Origin: Mycolicibacterium chlorophenolicum
Lineage (GTDB): Bacteria; Actinomycetota; Actinomycetes; Mycobacteriales; Mycobacteriaceae
NCBI RefSeq assembly: GCF_001044235.1
Contig: NZ_JYNL01000068.1
Location: 113,354-177,353 of the forward strand
DNA length: 64,000 nucleotides
Direction: 5' to 3'
In this document: one piece after another, positions 61,887-64,000 of the stretch
Numbering within the stretch: position 1 is the stretch's first letter
Layout: each line of letters begins with the position of its first letter
The notes under the pieces: generated by a model
What the model was told of the DNA's origin: nothing
The model's input: the letters and a program-made list of their open reading frames with translations, nothing else
The model's database searches: none
Made by a program: the position numbers and the translations under genes

Positions 61887-62470
61887 CCGAGACCACCGCG
61901 GCGCCGACGACACCCTCGACGAACGGACACCTCCCCGGTGACCGCCACATGTGGGTGATGGTGCTGGGCGACCTGCTGATCTTCAGCGCCTATTTCCTGA
62001 TCTTCATGGTGCACCGGGCGATGAACCCGCACCGATTCCTCGAGGCCCAACAGCACCTCGACCTGAACGTGGGAGCGCTGAACACCCTTGTGCTGTTGAC
62101 GAGTTCCTGGTTCATCGCCCGCAGCGTGGTGCGCGCCCGCAGCGGCGAGCATGAGGCTGCAGCGCGGTCGACCATGCTGGCCGGCGGGTGCGGGGTGGTG
62201 TTCGTCGCACTGAAGGGTTACGAGTGGTCGGCCATGATCGCCGACGGAAACACCATGGGCGGCAACGAGTTCGCCATGTTCTATTTCATGCTCACCGGGG
62301 TGCACGTGTTCCACGTCCTGGTCGGGCTGGTGATCATGGGAATCGTGCTGCGCGAGATCCGGATTGTGCACAAGCGGCGCCTGTCGCTGATCGAATCCGG
62401 GGCCGTCTACTGGCACATGGTCGACCTGCTCTGGGTGATCATCTTCGCCCTGCTCTACGTGATGAGGTGA
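61883..62470 (+). CDS. haem-copper oxidase subunit III-like protein (CtaE/NorE type)
   Basis: 195 residues with five hydrophobic segments: GDLLIFSAYFLIFMVHRAMNP, LNTLVLLTSSWFIARSVV, the conserved KGYEWSAMI, FYFMLTGVHVFHVLVGLVIM (H-x-x-H-V-x-x-G) and VYWHMVDLLWVIIFALLYVMR. This is the short subunit III family of cytochrome c oxidases and NorE. The ATG overlaps the previous stop after GAGGAGGTGCCGGTGGG. No subunit I or II is in the operon or the window, so it must work with an oxidase encoded elsewhere or in a different complex. Confidence 0.85.
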   Translation: MTETTAAPTTPSTNGHLPGDRHMWVMVLGDLLIFSAYFLIFMVHRAMNPHRFLEAQQHLDLNVGALNTLVLLTSSWFIARSVVRARSGEHEAAARSTMLAGGCGVVFVALKGYEWSAMIADGNTMGGNEFAMFYFMLTGVHVFHVLVGLVIMGIVLREIRIVHKRRLSLIESGAVYWHMVDLLWVIIFALLYVMR

Positions 62471-62474
62471 GATC

Positions 62475-62759
62475 GTGACGACACCGACGACGAGCACCAT
62501 CCGCGCGCTCACCGGGGCCTGGCCCGCCCTCTGCGCGGTCACCGTGATCTCGTGGTGGTTGGCACCGGGGCATGCCGGTGGCTCCGCGACCGCCAGCGTG
62601 CCGCTCACCGTCACCGCGGTCACCCTTGCCGTCATCAAGGGGCGGGTGATCGTGCGCAGCTTCATGGAAGTCCGCTTCGCGCCCGCATGGTTGCGCCGCG
62701 CCACCGACGTGTGGCTGGTGACGCTGTGGGCGTCCATCCTGGCGATCTACCTCTGGTGA
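62475..62759 (+). CDS. small membrane protein, cytochrome oxidase subunit IV/NorF-like
   Basis: 94 residues, GTG start at 62475 after GAGGTGAGATC. Three hydrophobic segments: AWPALCAVTVISWWLAPG, VPLTVTAVTLAVIKGRVIVRSFMEVR and DVWLVTLWASILAIYLW. The order after a subunit III-like gene and the KGRVIVRSFMEVR-type loop match the prokaryotic cytochrome oxidase subunit IV/NorF family. The last 13 bases overlap the 3' end of the convergent TetR gene. Confidence 0.78.
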   Translation: MTTPTTSTIRALTGAWPALCAVTVISWWLAPGHAGGSATASVPLTVTAVTLAVIKGRVIVRSFMEVRFAPAWLRRATDVWLVTLWASILAIYLW

Positions 62760-63370
62760 GCCGCCGGATCTTCGACCGCCGCCGGCAACGGATCGCCCTC
62801 CAGCCGGCGCAGCCACTGCTCACAGAACGCGAACGTCTCCGCGTGCCCGGTGCTGATACCCAGGGCGCGCTCGACGACCATGGCCTGAGAAACGCTGGTG
62901 GCGAACACGGTCCACACCACCGGAGGGACCTCGGTCGCGTCGATTCCGTGCCTGCGCAGCGCCTCGGCGATCGCGGTGTTCTGCTCCTGGCGGAATCGCT
63001 CGGCGTAATAGACGATTTCGGCCCGCAGCGCCTTGCGGTGGTTGGCCAGACCCATGAACTCCATGGTCAGCCGGGTGGCCTCGGGAGCGGTGCTGAAATT
63101 CCACAGCGCCCACAGCGGTTGCTCCGACTGCAGCGCGGTGCTCAGTACGGCGAGTCCTTCTTCGGCCCTGCGCCGGAACACCGCGAGGAAGAGGTCCTCC
63201 ATCGTGCGGAAGTAGTAGTGCACCAGCTGCGGCTTGAGTCCGGCCCGGTCGGCGACGCGTCGCGAGGTGACCGCCGCGTAGCCCTCCTCGATGAGCAACT
63301 GCTCGGCGGCGTCGAGGAGCACGACGCGGTTCTTCGCGTCCGGCGCCCCGATCCGGCGTGGCGATGCCAC
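62747..63370 (-). CDS. TetR-family regulator
   Basis: 207 residues from the GTG at 63370 (VASPRRIGAPDAKNRVVLLDAAEQ), eight bases after GGAAGG; a GTG at 63379 is possible. Helix-turn-helix AAVTSRRVADRAGLKPQLVHYYFRTMEDLF, then a helical ligand domain. Divergent from a P450 gene with a near-perfect 22-base palindrome between; it probably represses itself and the P450, and may respond to the pathway substrate. Whether it also controls the membrane operon is not shown: those operators differ. Confidence 0.88.
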   Translation of the reverse strand: MASPRRIGAPDAKNRVVLLDAAEQLLIEEGYAAVTSRRVADRAGLKPQLVHYYFRTMEDLFLAVFRRRAEEGLAVLSTALQSEQPLWALWNFSTAPEATRLTMEFMGLANHRKALRAEIVYYAERFRQEQNTAIAEALRRHGIDATEVPPVVWTVFATSVSQAMVVERALGISTGHAETFAFCEQWLRRLEGDPLPAAVEDPAAHQR

Positions 63371-63426
63371 GGCGACCACCTTCCCTGCGCGTGTCGTGTT
63401 GGAACCTTGACCCTAACTCTTGCACC

Positions 63427-63448
63427 ATGCTAAGCAAGTGCTCAGCAT
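63427..63448. promoter_or_regulatory. TetR/P450 divergent operator
   Basis: ATGCTAAGCA and TGCTCAGCAT, separated by AG, form an inverted repeat with 9 of 10 pairs. Each half also holds its own small TGCT-N-AGCA palindrome. It lies 57 bases from the TetR start and 59 from the P450 start. Confidence 0.75.
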
Positions 63449-63506
63449 TTCGCGGCGTTCCCTCGGTCGAGGCTCGCGGAACACACCACTTCAGGAGGCC
63501 CGGGAC

Positions 63507-64000
63507 ATGAGCGATTTCGACACGATCGACTACTTCACCGATCCGTCGCTGGTGCCCGATCCGCACCCGTACTTCGATCATCTGCGCAACCGCTGCCCCG
63601 TGGTGCGCGAACCGAACTACGGGGTGTTGGCCGTCACCGGGTACGAGGAAGCCGCCACGGTCCTCAAGGACGCGGAGACGTTCTCGTCGTGCATTGCGGT
63701 GGCCGGTCCGTTCCCGCCGCTGCCGTTCGTCCCCGAAGGCGACGACATCACCGATCAGATCTCCGCGCACCGCCCGCAGATGCCGATGTTCGAGCACATG
63801 GTCACGATGGATCCGCCGGACCACACCAACGCCCGGTCGTTGCTCAACAGGCTCCTGACGCCGAGCCGGCTCAAGGAGAACGAGGACTTCATGTGGCGGC
63901 TGGCCGACGAGGTGCTCGACGACATCTTCGCCAGGGAGCCCGCCGGACGCTGCGAGTTCCTGTCCGCCTTCGCAAAGCCGTTCTCGCTCTTGGTGATCGC
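63507..64000 (+). CDS. cytochrome P450 (3' end outside window)
   Basis: The ATG at 63507 follows CAGGAGGCCCGGGAC. 164 residues are visible. They match a bacterial class I P450: DYFTDPSLVPDPHPYFDHLR, VTGYEEAATVLKDAETFSS, and the helix-C region MVTMDPPDHTNARSLLNRLL (usual DPPEHTRLRR). The I helix, ExxR and haem Cys lie beyond the window. It oxidises some hydrophobic compound, probably the first or an early step of the island's pathway, and needs ferredoxin and reductase from elsewhere. Divergent from a TetR gene. Confidence 0.88.
   Translation, partial: MSDFDTIDYFTDPSLVPDPHPYFDHLRNRCPVVREPNYGVLAVTGYEEAATVLKDAETFSSCIAVAGPFPPLPFVPEGDDITDQISAHRPQMPMFEHMVTMDPPDHTNARSLLNRLLTPSRLKENEDFMWRLADEVLDDIFAREPAGRCEFLSAFAKPFSLLVI

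Overview
The window is high-GC actinobacterial DNA from a Mycobacterium/Mycolicibacterium-type chromosome. Evidence is the single-chain type I fatty acid synthase with acpS behind it, an MspA-type porin, Mce-associated proteins, MmpS-like domains, a 13E12/DUF222-type HNH protein, and many GTG starts. From memory of the M. tuberculosis map, the block from about 5.2 to 46.9 kb follows the order Rv2495c-Rv2525c: bkdC-bkdB-bkdA, citE, maoC, fadE19, accA1, accD1, a TetR regulator, an MmpS-like protein, MFS, SDR, HerA-like ATPase, orn, tRNA-His, L,D-transpeptidase, DUF3618, bcp, M20 peptidase, acpS, fas and the Rv2525c-type Tat protein. Insertions and deletions interrupt that order.

Layout. 0-5.2 kb: tail of an HNH protein, a secreted beta-propeller-like protein, a methyltransferase, an acyl-ACP thioesterase and an enoyl-CoA hydratase. 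5.2-16.2 kb: a leucine/branched-chain acid catabolic block (BkdABC; CitE, MaoC, FadE19, AccA1, AccD1) with a divergent TetR gene and two inverted-repeat operators between it and accD1. The block is split by an inserted secreted-protein gene flanked by a decayed copy of the citE 3' end. 16.2-36.3 kb: membrane and envelope genes, orn, tRNA-His(GTG), tRNA-Lys(CTT), an L,D-transpeptidase, htpG, a porin, bcp, a beta-CASP nuclease and an M20 peptidase. 36-46 kb: fas-acpS with a 558-base upstream region. 46-53.5 kb: Rv2525c-type protein, MerR, MFS, LtrA, two IspD-like genes that overlap tail to tail, and two Mce-associated proteins.

53.5-64 kb is the accessory part. It holds two acyl-CoA ligases, an amidohydrolase, an enoyl-CoA hydratase, a DUF35 Zn-ribbon/OB protein with an atypical thiolase (resembling the Ltp2/DUF35 aldolase arrangement of steroid side-chain degradation), then a four-gene membrane operon (two paralogous integral membrane proteins, a haem-copper oxidase subunit III-like protein and a small partner), a TetR gene and a cytochrome P450 cut by the window end. 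This looks like an undescribed CoA-dependent catabolic island; the substrate cannot be read from the sequence. It carries three kinds of operator-like palindrome: GAGAAT-N3-ATTCTC at four places (also in front of the Mce-associated pair), a twin GTAGCCGATCGGCTAC, and a TGCT/AGCA palindrome between the TetR and P450 genes. I saw no insertion sequence, integrase or CRISPR array.
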